DNA of 64,000 nucleotides from Nansenia antarctica (GCA_963989245.1 OZ022342.1:17323980-17387979), one strand, 5' to 3'. Shown: positions 1 through 10,900, numbered from the stretch's first letter. The notes: generated by a model from the sequence alone, not told the origin. Made by a program: numbers and translations.

Positions 1-416
1 ACCTCCCGGGACGAGGGTAGTGGCACAGCACGGCCAGGCCAGCGATGTCTGAGAGCGGCGCGTAGCGGGTCGGTCGGCAACACAGAGCCGGGGGACAGGA
101 ACGATGAGGCGGTGAGTACTGCAGTCCGGTAGTGAAGGCGGTGAGTACTGCAGTCCGGTAGTGAAGGCGTTGAGTACTGCAGTCCGGTAGTGAAGGCGGT
201 GAGTACTGCGGTCCGGTAGTGAAGGCGGTGAGAGGCGGGAGATGGCGGGGGGGAAGGCAGCGGAGGTCGGCGGGACAGGATACAAAAAGGATAGGACAGG
301 ATACAAGAAGACAGGACAGGATACAAAAAGACAGGATACAAAAGACAGGACCGGGAAACAGAAGCGGCAGTCACAACGCGGACGCCAGCGTGCTCTGAAC
401 CCGGAAAAAGGTTGCC
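1..416. repeat. G-rich tandem repeat leader of the hAT remnant
   Basis: Positions about 111-231 hold four copies of a 29-bp unit (GTGAGTACTGCAG..TCCGGTAGTGAAGGCG); the third copy has a one-base change and the fourth a G for A. Positions about 273-350 hold a second array built on GACAGGATACAAAAA. No coding potential related to the downstream transposase is visible, so this is probably the 5' non-coding end of a shortened hAT element, joined to the 3' half of its gene. Whether the hAT left terminus lies inside the window cannot be told. Confidence 0.5.
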
Positions 417-1586
417 ATGCTAAAAAGTTTACTGGAACAGAAACGTGCCCTATGTGCTTATGCAGCTGATTTTGAATTGCCTTCCACGTTGGCCGTCCAT
501 GAGTGGAAATTGGTGGAAAATCTGATTTCAGTGCTAGACCCCTTTGACGAGCTCACAAAAACGATAAGTTCATCAACTGCATCAGCTGCAGATGTTATAC
601 CATCCATCAGAGCTTTAACTCGTCTTCTTGAGAAAACAACAGAGAGTGACCACGGTGTGAAGACAGCCAAAGCCACGCTCCTGGAAGCTGTCAAGAGGAG
701 ATTCAGTGACATTGAATCTGAGCGCCTGTACACCATCGCTACACTCCTTGATCCAAGGTGAGAACTCCACAGGGAGAGATTCTTATGCGTATTAGCTTTG
801 GCCTAAACATTATTGATAAAAGGGGCTATGCTTAAGTTAAAGGTAAAATATAAATACTGTGTTGTGTTATCCTGTAGTGTACGATGGTTTGCATTTAAAA
901 AGCAGTTAATCTTAACTATAAATAAATAAATAGAATGCTATGGGGCCAAGCCCATGCCTAATTAATTCATAAATAGAATAAAAATGCTATGGGGCCCCGC
1001 CCAGGCCTAATTAATAATAAAATAGTTAAGCATAACCTACAAAATGCATTAAATACATTAATTAATGTTGCCTTTTATTTCTCTCATAATAAAAAATAGG
1101 TATAAAGACACACTCAAGCCACAGATGCGCAGGCTGCTTTCTGATGTCCTGGCTGCTGCAGCAGAGCAAGAGACGGACAGTTTGGCAGTGAGTGAGCCCC
1201 CACAGAAGGTACCACGAGCTGGCTCCTTGCATGCTATGCATGCTGAACTGTTGGCTGAAGAAGATGGGCAACAGCATGTGTGCGGCAGTGGTGACATCAA
1301 CCCAAGAGCATCACTGGTTAATCTCTACCTATCAGAGGCAGTTATCCCAGACGGTAATGGACAGCCTCTTGCTTTTTGGAAGGCCAACGAAGGCCGCTTT
1401 CCTGCTCTTGCACAAGCAGCACGAGTCTTCCTCTGTGCACCTTGCACAAGTGTAGATAGCGAGCGACTTTTCAGCATAGCAGGACATATTTTAGATGATA
1501 AGAGGAACAGGCTGAGTGCCAAAAATGCTGAGATGCTTGTATTTCTCAAGGCTAATCTGCCAGTGATGCTGCTTAATCAGAAGTAA
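417..1586 (+). pseudogene. hAT (ZBED/Ac-type) transposase, C-terminal part, two exons
   Basis: Two open stretches join across an intron. Exon 417-757 starts MLKSLLEQKRAL and ends in the codon split of LLDPR; the intron 758-1099 has GTGAG at its start and AATAG at its end; exon 1100-1586 continues YKDTLKP. Joining restores the LDPRYK motif typical of ZBED-like hAT transposases. The second exon ends with the hAT C-terminal dimerisation region: residues around SVDSERLFSIAG and NRLSAKNAEMLVFLKANLP. The N-terminal BED zinc finger and the first catalytic residues are absent, so the protein is truncated and presumably inactive. The first ATG at 417 sits where a full transposase would read through, which supports internal deletion. 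hAT transposases cut and paste DNA with 8-bp target duplications. Family call is firm; subfamily is uncertain. Confidence 0.85.
758..1099 (+). other. Intron in hAT transposase gene
   Basis: The intron begins GTGAG after CCAAG and ends AATAG before GTATAAAGAC. Its removal keeps the frame and rebuilds LDPRYKD. It is AT-rich and contains a near-repeat of ATGCTATGGGGCC (about 936 and 988). Confidence 0.7.
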
Positions 1587-2222
1587 GGTTTGAGTCTGAA
1601 ATCTCCTTAGGTGCAATGTTTTTTTGTTTTGTTTTATTGATTATTGCTGACTTGCTGTCTTATCTCCTCCTAATGACTTGAAACTGACTGACTTGAAACA
1701 GTATTTATTTTATATTTGGCTATAGCCTATGTTGCAGTTTAGTTTGGGTATGTTTATTGTTCCTCAGGAAATGTGTATTGTTTATTGTTCCTCAGGAAAG
1801 CTACAGTATAAGCTCCAAGTTCTCTAAGAGCCCCTAGTTCCTCTCATTCGAGTGGAATGTTGCACATTTGATGTGACAGTGTACATTTTATTTATTATGA
1901 TTTTTATTTTCACATTTTATTTATTATGATTTTTATTTTCACATTTTATTTGTTTTTCCTGAAGTAAGCTACAGGTGGTTGTGAATTCAATAAAACAGAT
2001 GGTTGTCAATTCATGATACTTTCTCATCTCCTAATTTCATTTGAATACTTAATATACAATGTCAATGGTGTTAAGAATAATTAAAAACATAAATAATGCT
2101 ACACAATAAATAGAATGCTTCAATTGCCATTTTCGACGCTGTGATCGGTGATATCGGATCGGCAGATCACTGATTCCAGTGATCGGTGATCGGCACCAAA
2201 AACCCTGATCGGAGCATCTCTA
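1587..2222 (+). mobile_element. hAT 3' terminal region with right TIR
   Basis: Non-coding tail after the transposase stop. It has two direct duplications: about 21 bp containing TTTATTGTTCCTCAGGAAA (1749-1799) and about 33 bp containing ATTTATTATGATTTTTATTT (1882-1950). The last 80 bp carry GATCGGTGATC-type subterminal repeats and end in GATCGGAGCATCTCTA, the complement of the TAGAGATGCTCCGATC terminus seen in fish hAT elements. Gypsy sequence resumes directly at about 2223. Confidence 0.7.
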
Positions 2223-3860
2223 GATGTAACAGGTGTGCTCAGGAAGACAGCACCTGAGAGAGCTGCACCTTTAGTGAATATAATGACGACCCGTCCGCTC
2301 GAACTAGTCTGTATGGACTTCCTGTCCATCGAGCTGGATAGGAGCAACACAAGTGACGTCCTAGTGATCACAGATCACTTCACGAAATACGCAGTGGCTA
2401 TCCCGACATCAAACCAAAAGGCTCGAACTGTCGCAAAGTGCTTGTGGGACAATTTCATCGTCCATTACGGTATACCAGAGAAACTGCACAGTGACCAAGG
2501 TCCTGATTTCGAGTCACGTCTAATCAAAGAGCTCTGTGAAGTTGTGGGCATCCGGAAAATTCGAACCACACCGTACCAACCCAGGGGTAACCCTGTGGAA
2601 CGTTTTAACCGGACCCTCTTAGGCATGCTTGGCACTCTGGAAAACCAAGACAAGTCACACTGGAAGGACTTTGTGAAGCCTTTGGTCCACGCGTACAACT
2701 GTACCAAAAATGAAGTGACTGGGTTCACACCGTACGAGCTGATGTTCGGACGTCAGCCACGGTTGCCAGTGGACATCGCATTCGGCTTACCAGTGAAAGA
2801 AGAACAACGCAGATCACACTCCCAATATGTACAGAACCTCAAATCCCACCTTGAGGAGAGCTATGAAATAGCGACACGGAGTGCTGCCAAGGTAGCTGAA
2901 AAGAACAAAACACGGTTTGACAAGCGTGTGACCCCTTCCGCTCTGGACATCGGAGACCGAGTGCTTGTGAGAAATGTACGCATTCGTGGAAAACACAAAC
3001 TCGCGGATAAATGGGATTCCACGGTCCATGTGGTTGTGAAAAAGGCTGGAGACCTCCCCGTCTATACAGTTAGACCAGAGAACGGAGAGGGCCCCTGTCG
3101 CACCTTACATCGAGACCTCCTGCTCCCGTGTGGGTTTCTCTCTGTAGCAGCGGAAGAGCTTGCACAGCCGAAGTCAGCCACAAGGCGTAAGACACGACAA
3201 AACACTCGCAAAGCCACTGAAGAAGTTGATCAATCCTCAGATGAAGACGACATCCTCCCTGTCATCTGGTTGCGAGAGACAGTACCTGAAGTAACCAGGT
3301 GCACTGTCAAGCAAGATGTTCCAATTAACTCTAGTCCAAACCATTCTGAAGAGAATCTGCCTACAAACCTCAATGAGTTGGCTGATGATGTTCCAGTTAG
3401 TGCAGAACCAAATAGCCTACCTGATGTTACCCCAGCCAGCCAAGTGACACTGAACCAACATGATGACGACCACACAGCAGTTGATGGGGAAACAGCATAT
3501 GAAGATCACCCACCTGCTGGTGTAAACTTACCTGAACATGTATCAGATGAACCTACAGAAGAGACAACATGTCCAGATGCTGAAAATCCTGCAGAAAAGG
3601 GGGAGTTACCCAATGACGAAGACTCGGAAATGAGTAGCTCTTGAATTGAGGTACAAGCGGATACTGATGACCAGGTCAGGAGATCCGAGAGGAACCGTCA
3701 GCCACCAACACGGCTTGGATATGCTGAACTTGGATATCCTTTCGTCGCAGCACTGAAATCACTCTTTCAAGGGCTGACCACAGCTTGGGATGAAGTGAAA
3801 GACGAGAGTGAGAGGCGTGCACGTCCCCCTGACCTGTCCCCTAGAGTAATAGCCATTTGA
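2223..3860 (+). pseudogene. Ty3/gypsy pol 3' end: integrase and C-terminal tail
   Basis: Open from about 2235 to a TGA at 3642-3644, then open in the same frame to a TGA at 3858-3860. The integrase catalytic core is clear: the first Asp in LVCMDFLSIEL, the second in LHSDQGPDFES, and the Glu in RGNPVERFNRTLLGML (D,D-35-E pattern). The region after it, with FDKRVTPSALDIGDRVLVRN, is the usual gypsy C-terminal domain. An acidic, Asp/Glu/Pro-rich tail follows (about 3200-3640). Reverse transcriptase and RNase H are absent, because the hAT element interrupts the gene on the left. The zinc-binding motif just upstream is lost or out of frame at the hAT junction. The premature stop at 3642 marks it as a dead copy. 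Confidence 0.88.
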
Positions 3861-3885
3861 ACATGCACAGAGACGTGCATGAATT

Positions 3886-3898
3886 CAGGAGGGGAGAA
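3886..3898 (+). other. Gypsy polypurine tract
   Basis: AGGAGGGGAGAA lies directly before the TGTAGCCC that opens the LTR. This is the usual plus-strand primer position. Confidence 0.7.
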
Positions 3899-5483
3899 TG
3901 TAGCCCACATGAAACATAATGGCTACTACTATAAACCTGAATCTGTCTGGAATTGCAATTTCGTATCCCACCACTAGATGGCACATGCTCATTATACTGC
4001 AGTGTTGATGAATCGCAACGTGCCCTTTCCGCTTTCCGTCCAATTTCGCTCAGACGTAAAGAAGGACATTCGAGAAGAGAACTGAACGATCTCCCGGTAT
4101 GAAAACACGACACAAAGGACACAAATTCATGATTAATCCACTCATATCAACTATTAACAAGTCGTTTGGTTTGTCAGGAGCTGAATCCTGTGTGAGAGTG
4201 AACGTGAAGAGCCCTGTCTGTTTTGCGGTCGCTCATTGAGAGCTCCGGTAAGCAATGAAAATGCATAGCCACCATGTTAGCTAACGTTAACGTGTAGCTG
4301 GCTACACGATGCCTTGTTGAGATATTCTTTCTACAAAAACCAATCGGAGTTATGGCATTTATGGTTGACACTACTTTGGTACAGATAGTATCATTGTAAT
4401 TTGCTATGAATGCTATTAGCACTGCAGCTAACTCTCAGGCTAGCTAGCACCTTCGTGCTGAAATGTAGCAAGTGATAACGTGGTGCACTATTAAAGGTGC
4501 AATGCACTGATTTTGGTTGACTTATTTAAGTCATTTGATGATGTTATTTTAGTTAAATAAGATATAAGTGATGAGTTCATTTAAATTGTTTAAAAGGAAT
4601 AAGTTAAGAGATAAGTTAAGAACATGTTACATTTAAATACAGTGTTTAAATATATAAATATTGCTAAAGAGAGAATTTCATCTGTTTACTTTAAAATTGA
4701 TATTGTGATATGAGAGTTCATGATATATTATTATTATTTTATCTGCACTAAAGTACCTTGTGGTGTATATTTAATCATTTCACAATGATTGAAGTACAGT
4801 ATAGCATTTGGTTATACATGAGAAGATGTTTTGATGATGGAAGTGAGTTAATGAGGTCTAGAGAAGATATTAACTGTGCACTCTGTACTGTATGCACAGA
4901 TTGGTTTTTGACCAGGATTAGAAAAGTATCTGAACCCCTGCGGGTTCAGTGGCGAGCCTACCCACGAGACGAAGACTGACTGTGGACGGAACGGAAACAC
5001 AGTGTGGCCAGCTGTGCGATTCGTCTACAGAGAACATCCGGACCATTGACCCATTCTGCCCATCTCAGGAACCCAGATAAGCTTAACACTTGAATCTACC
5101 CGGGTAGTGTTAGGGCTGAACACTGGACAGTGAACACTTATGCTTCAAAGCGTGAACTTTGAATCTTTTGATCCACTAAACCTCACGAACAAGGTGCACC
5201 TCTTTTATTTTATTTTATTTTCTCTTAGGGCCCAAGGTAAAGTGCGCCTGTGCACTATAGTGAGCCGGCATTAGGTAGGAAGGGATTGTACACATCTTTA
5301 TTATTTTTATAATCCACTTTAATATTGTTGCATTACGTGGTTTCTGTCACTTCCTTGTGTGGTCTCTTTCTCTGCTGACATTGGCTCAGTAGACGAACCT
5401 AAGAATTCCCTGATACTAGCCCGTATTTAATGATATTTAGCATAACTATTCAGTAACTTTATTCACCTCTAGGAGGCGTTACA
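3899..5483 (+). mobile_element. Gypsy LTR (approx. 1.6 kb)
   Basis: It starts TGTAGCCCACATG after the polypurine tract and ends GGCGTTACA directly before a primer binding site, so both borders are set by functional landmarks. The ends are TG..CA. The interior is AT-rich (TTTAAATATATAAATA near 4645; TTTTATTTTATTTTATTTT near 5205). ORFs inside are short and not convincing. The length is large for a gypsy LTR but both borders are clear. Confidence 0.7.
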
Positions 5484-5485
5484 TA

Positions 5486-5505
5486 TGGCGAGCCAGCCAG
5501 GAGTC
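5486..5505 (+). other. Primer binding site, complementary to tRNA-Arg 3' end
   Basis: TGGCGAGCCAGCCAGGAGTC begins two bases after the LTR end. It is the exact complement, as I remember it, of a vertebrate tRNA-Arg 3' end including CCA. A PBS belongs after a 5' LTR, yet the sequence before this LTR is a pol 3' end. Confidence 0.7.
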
Positions 5506-6627
5506 AAATCAAGCAGTTGGACAAACATGTGAGATCGCAAATACATCGCAAATAAATTGCAAATAAATCTGTAATTGTTATTTCAACCATATTGCAAATA
5601 GATTAATTTAACTTCCATTTGGTTTACATTGTACTCAGCACATGTATCTGTGTTTGCAAAGTTGGCAACCATTATTTTATTTATCAGTGACTATGTTATG
5701 CACTTAACAGGGATGTTGATAAGCACCAGTCAGTTTGACTTCTTCTGTGGGGCCCTAAAGCTTCACAGTGTTAATTCATTTCTGTTTTCTGGAATCTCGT
5801 AATGTCTCTCATTATGGAACTCAGCTATCAGATAATGGTATTTGCGTTACGTTTCATTATACTAATGAAAGAATCAAGCAATTGTCAAAGGTCCAATGTC
5901 CTGTTTGAAACCAAACCATATGCTTTAATTGCACATGCTGTTTAGTGCTATGACACAGGCTGAGATGTATCTCTCAAGCTAATTGTGCACAGCAGAAAGG
6001 GTTACTTTCTACCACATTGGGTAAGTGGTGAGGAGAGACCAGACAGAACATTTTCCAAGTTCACCTCAGGACAAAAGCTAGACTGAAATGGAAACAACTT
6101 TATTATTTGTTTCCATTGTATATCTTTTGATCTGAAATCCTCCCAGGAACTCTTGGATGACTGGTCGTTTGAGACAAAGAGTGAGAAGGTCAGAATAGTC
6201 TTCATGGGAGATGAGTGAGGAAGTTGGGAGTCTTTATGGGAGATGTGTGAGAAGGTCAATAGTCTTCATGGGAGATGTAGAAAGTCAGTGCCAAATCTCC
6301 TTTGTTAGATGATTATTAATATAACTGTGATGACGTTTTTCTACGCTCTACTCAGACTATAGTTGAGGAAATTGCCCAACCATTACAATCCCAAGACAAT
6401 ACAAGACAAGAGATCTGCTATCAGCATCAAGAAAATAATGAAAGGAATGAAAACAGCAAACACATTTTTCATCCAGGGACACAAATACTGATTGGTCACA
6501 GTTAAGGAAAGCCAATTCTTGAACACACTGTTGTTGGTATTGTTGTTGCTTGGTTTCTCCCGTGGGAAATTAGTTCCCCTCTCTTTAATATCTCTATTTC
6601 ACACAGGATTAATGTCCTAATCAAAAG

Positions 6628-6630
<3 letters not shown>
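5506..6630. other. No gene seen; AT-rich sequence
   Basis: A short cluster of GCAAATA-type repeats occurs at 5530-5600. A local duplication of AGTCTTCATGGGAGATG occurs at about 6197-6280. The gag expected after the PBS is not recognisable. No exon or RNA gene is visible. Confidence 0.5.

Positions 6631-6675
<45 letters not shown>
6631..6675. repeat. (GT)n microsatellite
   Basis: Uninterrupted GT run. It resumes at 13460 on the far side of the nested LTR elements, so both runs were one tract before insertion. Confidence 0.9.
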
Positions 6676-6681
<6 letters not shown>

Positions 6682-6843
6682 GCCCCCTGGTGACTCGGTG
6701 TAGCAGGGCGCAACATAAAGCAACAGATTGGACAAGTGAGGGTGCAGTCACACAAAAACCAGGAAACCCAAAAATGCAATAAATTAATATTTATTGATAA
6801 AGCAACACAGGGAACAGAGAGGACTAACAGTGGCACCAAATAA

Positions 6844-6848
6844 GTCAC
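6844..6848 (+). repeat. Target site duplication GTCAC, left
   Basis: GTCAC immediately before TGTTATGAAGG is repeated immediately after the second LTR at 12738-12742. Removing one copy and the element restores an uninterrupted solo LTR. Confidence 0.9.
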
Positions 6849-7045
6849 TGTTATGAAGGCCCACAATTTAGAGCCAGTTAGTTTCCCCAAATCAGCCCTG
6901 TTTTGCCCCTGTTATTTCCTTGATTGTTTTCCATGCTGTTCATGTACGTTTTCATGAAGGTGTGTGTATTGTTATTGTAATTGTATGGGTTCTGTCTTGG
7001 ATTTGTTCAGTGTTGTGCAAGCGCCAGATTAGTGGGCGTGGTTTT

Positions 7046-7095
7046 GATTGGCGTACGTGACCGGATGTATGATTGGCGTACGTGACCGGATGTAT
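7046..7095 (+). promoter_or_regulatory. 25-bp tandem duplication in U3
   Basis: Two exact copies (7046-7070 and 7071-7095), each with GCGTACGTGACCGGATG, end 11 bp before the TATA box. The position suggests a duplicated transcription-factor site. The same pair occurs in the 3' LTR at 11857-11906. Confidence 0.6.
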
Positions 7096-7105
7096 GTTCG
7101 GTTGG

Positions 7106-7113
7106 TATATATA
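7106..7113 (+). promoter_or_regulatory. TATA box of the BEL LTR
   Basis: TATATATA within GGTTGGTATATATAGCGACGG. It is the only strong TATA element in U3 and is repeated at 11917-11924. Confidence 0.7.
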
Positions 7114-7138
7114 GCGACGGAAGTGGTCTGTGCGTTAG

Positions 7139-7297
7139 AGTGACGAGAGTGAGAAGGAGAAGGAGAAGGAGCCAGAGGTGGAGATAGAGTACATCACAGA
7201 GGAACCAGAGATCTTCGACCCCAACTTCATCGTCTTCAAGAGGATCTTCGAGGCCTTCAAGCTGACAGACGACGTGAAGAAGAGTTCGGAGTTTTAG
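7139..7297 (+). pseudogene. SF3B2 coding fragment inside the 5' LTR
   Basis: The frame is open from 7139 to a TAG at 7295-7297 and reads EKEKEKEPEVEIEYITEEPE, then IFDPNFIVFKRIFEAFKLTD and DVKK. As I remember it, human SF3B2 (the 145-kDa U2 snRNP SF3b subunit) has an almost identical segment: EIEYVTEEPEIYEPNFI followed by the same RIFEAFKLTDDVKK. Roughly 40 residues are recognisable; then the frame runs SSEF and stops. There is no in-frame ATG, and an in-frame TAG lies just upstream at 7136-7138, so it is not a free gene. It lies about 30-190 bp after the TATA box, within predicted R/5' leader. It probably came from spliced mRNA, but exon borders need checking. It is identical in the 3' LTR. 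Confidence 0.82.
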
Positions 7298-7922
7298 TGA
7301 GTTAACAGCGCTAGCCCAGTTTAGCTGTGTCACCGTTAGCCAGCCTTGCTAGCCGCCGGCTGCTAACGTTGGCGCATAGCGAGACCCAAGCCGGACAGAG
7401 CCGTCGCCTCCGAGGTGGATTGCGACCGACCGCTGACACCACCGGAGCTGACCGTGGACCACCGGACCTGAACCATTCACACCTCGTCGTTTGCCACGAA
7501 GAAGCCCCTTTCCCTTCGAATTGCAACGTCACTCCCCCCCCTTGTCTGCTGCCTTCCTCGAGTCACATGCGAGCTCCAACCAGGCCTCAACGCGCTCATT
7601 TCAGTCCGGGACTCTAAGCCTTTTCAGGCCAGGTACTGTGAGTGAGTAAGTGAGTGTGTGTGTGGCCGGCGGGGAGGGAGTATATTGGGATGTATATATA
7701 ATTTGTATAAATAAATGTGTTTGTTCATATTCGATACAGTGCTGTGTGTTTAGTTGTCTGTTAGCTAATGCTAATGCTAATGCTAATGCTAGTAATGCTA
7801 GTCTAAAGGGTTGCTGGCGCCCCCTGCCTCTATCCTCCTACACTGCCGATTTAGCTCAGAGTTAGTTAGATAACCAGCCCTTCCTAAATTCTACAGTCCT
7901 TTAGCTACTCCCTGGTTACAAT

Positions 7923-7940
7923 TGGTCCTTCGAGCCGGAT
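7923..7940 (+). other. BEL primer binding site, complementary to tRNA-Tyr 3' end
   Basis: TGGTCCTTCGAGCCGGAT starts two bases after the LTR. It is the exact complement, from memory, of the vertebrate tRNA-Tyr 3' end with CCA. Only 18 bases separate it from the ATG of the long ORF. Confidence 0.8.
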
Positions 7941-7958
7941 AGGTTGTGTAGTGATAGC

Positions 7959-10900
7959 ATGGCTGAGCGCAGCCAACCAGACGAGACAGACATCAAAGAG
8001 CACCAGCCTGAGGATGAGATGGCAGAACAGCAGGGTTTTGCCGTAGAAACGGAAGAGCAGGAAGGAGAGGCCCGGTCTGACAGCGCCTGCGGGCGGAAGA
8101 GGGAGGGCCTCAGCCTTAACGATCTGCCTCCCAGTACGGCGCGCTCGAGACCTAGCTCCTGCCGTTCAGTGGCTTCCTCCCGGTCCAGGGTTTCCGTGGG
8201 CAGTTCTGCCTCTGGGGCGGATAGCATGCACTCCAGAGGGAGTAGTGCCGCGCTGTCAGAATGTATGCGCCACCAGGCCGAGATGGCGTTAGAGCGGGAA
8301 CGCCTCCAGTTCGAGCGTGAACGCCTCCAGATGGAAGGAGCGGAACGTGCGGCGGAGAGACAGCGCCAGGAGGCGTTAGAGAGGGAACGTGCGGCGGAGA
8401 GACAGCGCCAGGAGGCGTTAGAGAGGGAACGCATCCAGTTCGAGCGCGAGCGCCTCCAGATGGAGGGGGCGGAACGCGCGGCGGAGAGGCAGCGCCAGGA
8501 GGCGCTAGAACGTGAACGCCTCCAGATGGAGCGCGACCGCCTCCAGATGGAGAGAGAGCAACTGCACGCGGAGAAGATGGAGGCAGTGATGCAGACCATG
8601 CGCGACGTGTGCATCAGCAGAGCTCCGTCGGCCCGTAGCTCCAGAGCATCATCCGCACGGCCCTCTCGAGTGCCATCTCCTGAACCCCCCGCCGATGGCT
8701 CCATGACCCCCGCCATGACTGTCCAACTACAGGCCCAGCTGACCACCTTGGAGGAAGAGGACCAGGGACCCGACCGCTACGCAGCCCAGAGGGAGCCAGC
8801 GTCGCTGCCCGGGAGGGGAGCCATTCCCCAAGAGCGTAGCACACCCCTAGGTCCTCCAGTGAACCAAAAGGCATGCAGGCCGGACACCCAGACCGTCACT
8901 CCAGCCCCGATCATCCACTACAGGATGTTTCCCCAGGTGGAGGGACCCAAGTTCCCCTTCTTCAAGGACGAGGACAGGAGCCAGTATGTGGAACTACGCA
9001 TCTGCCTAGACACGCTCTTGGACGACTCCTGCTCAGAGTCCTACAAATATGTGATTCTCCTTCAGCATGTGAGGAACCCCAGAGCCCACAACATGGTTCT
9101 GGCCCATGCCTCCGCACCGACACCTTACACCAGAGCGCTCGCCGACTTGGATGCCCGCTACGGTCGTCCCTGGAACCACGCCCTTGCTGAACTGCAAGCC
9201 CTCGAACAGCAGGCCCCCATCAAGGATGAACGGGCGCTGGATGACTTCGCGCTCCGCGTGCACACCTTGGTTGGAATGCTGAAGACGCAGGGCCCAGCTG
9301 GCGCCAGCGAGATCAACAGCACCTCCAACGTAGAGCGGCTGCTCCGCAAGATCCCACGCTTCCGGCAGGAGAGGTTCCGGCGACAGCAGCGCGTTCGTAA
9401 CCCCGGGAAGTTGGGTCTGAGCATGGCTGCCTTCGCGGAGTTCCTACTGGAGGAAGTGCATGACACCAACGTAGACGCCATGGGTTACGCTGAGCCGAAG
9501 AAGGAGAGGGAGAAGGGAGACCGCTGGGACAGGCCGAGCTCGAACAGAGGACGCCCAGTAGGAGTGCTGCACACGGAGGAGGAGCCTCGGAGAGAGAGGA
9601 AAGCCCGACCTGAGGGAAAGGATTCCTCTCAACCCCCTCAAAAGGGACGGAGAGGTCCACCGCCATGTCCGTACTGCACCAGCGAGCACTGGTTCAATGA
9701 GTGCAGTGACTTCAACAACCTGAGTACCGAGGCCAAGCAGAGGTGGCTCGAGGAGAACAAGAGGTGCTGGAACTGTGGGCGCGACCATCTGGCTAAGAAC
9801 TGCACCTTGAGGAGAAAGTGCAACCGCTGTGAGGAGGTCCACCTCAACATCCTACACGAGGTCTCCCTCGCCAGGTCCACGGAGGGCACCAGAAGCCCTA
9901 GGTCCGGTAGCGCACCGGAGGAGGAAACACCTGTCTACTATCTAGACCCAACCCAGAGCAGCGGCTCCAAGGTCCTACTGAAGGTGGTGAAGGTCCGACT
10001 TCACCACAACAACGCTGTGTACGACACGTACGCCGTTCTAGACGACGGGTCGGAACGGACCATCCTTCTCCAGGAGGCAGTGCGCCAGTTGGGGCTCCAA
10101 GGGACTGAGGAGAAGCTGACTCTGCGCACGATACGTCGCGACCTTAAAGAGGTCACCGGGGCGAGAATCAACTTCTCTATCTCCCCGGCGGGGCGGCCGT
10201 CGGACAGATATCGGCTTCAGAATGTCTTCACCGCAGACCAGCTAGCGCTCTCCCGCTACGACTACCCCCTGGAGAGATTACGCGCAAGATATTCCCACCT
10301 ACGGCGAGTAGACCTACATCCGATAGAAGGAGCGGAGCCAACCCTTCTCATCGGCTCGGACAACGCTGCACTGATCGTGTCGCTCCGTCCTCCGCTGAGA
10401 GGACCACGAGGCTGCCCGATGGCTGTTAAGACTGCGCTTGGGTGGGCCCTCCAAGGCGCTACCGAGTGGAGAGATAGAGACGGGAGAGCTACGTCATCCC
10501 TCCATGTCCGAACCGAAGAAGTGCAGACCATCAACTGCCTTCACACCAGTGTGGACTCCATGAATGCGGCGCTACTAGACAACGTCCAGAAGCTGTGGAC
10601 GCTAGACGTTGCGCCCTACAAGAATGAGAAGCTCTACGTACGGTCAAAGGAGGACGTCTACGCCATAGACCTCCTTAAAGCAAAGACAGTGCGTATCGAA
10701 GTCCAGGGCGTGAAGAGAACATCTACCAGCCCTGTCTCCAAACCTAACAGGAGAAGATCTACCAGCCCTGTCTCGAAACCCAGCAGGAGAAGATCTACCA
10801 GCCCTTTGTCTAAACCGAGGAGGAAAAGATCTACTAGCTTGTCGGTGAGGAAGAGGTCAGCTCAAAGGAGGAAGACGCCGGCGGTGCCAGAGCCGGACGA

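Larger units (their letters stand above)
6849..7920 (+). mobile_element. BEL 5' LTR (1072 bp)
   Basis: Starts TGTTATGAAGG and ends TGGTTACA. U3 contains a perfect 25-bp tandem duplication (7046-7095) and a TATA box. Transcription should start near 7135. An SF3B2-like coding fragment follows at once. AATAAATG at about 7709 is the likely polyadenylation signal, so R would span roughly 7135-7735. A (GCTAAT)4 tract lies near 7765. The short ORFs in the LTR other than the SF3B2 frame look accidental. Confidence 0.92.

Noticed and set aside
111..231. CRISPR-like array
   Set aside because: Repeats are directly adjacent with no spacers, in a vertebrate genome.
7327..7617. 96-residue ORF in the BEL LTR (also 12138-12428)
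   Set aside because: Lies in R/U5, no domain, same in both LTRs only because the LTRs are copies.
7916..8746. 276-residue minus ORF over gag
   Set aside because: Ser/Arg repeats are the complement of the gag coiled-coil repeats.
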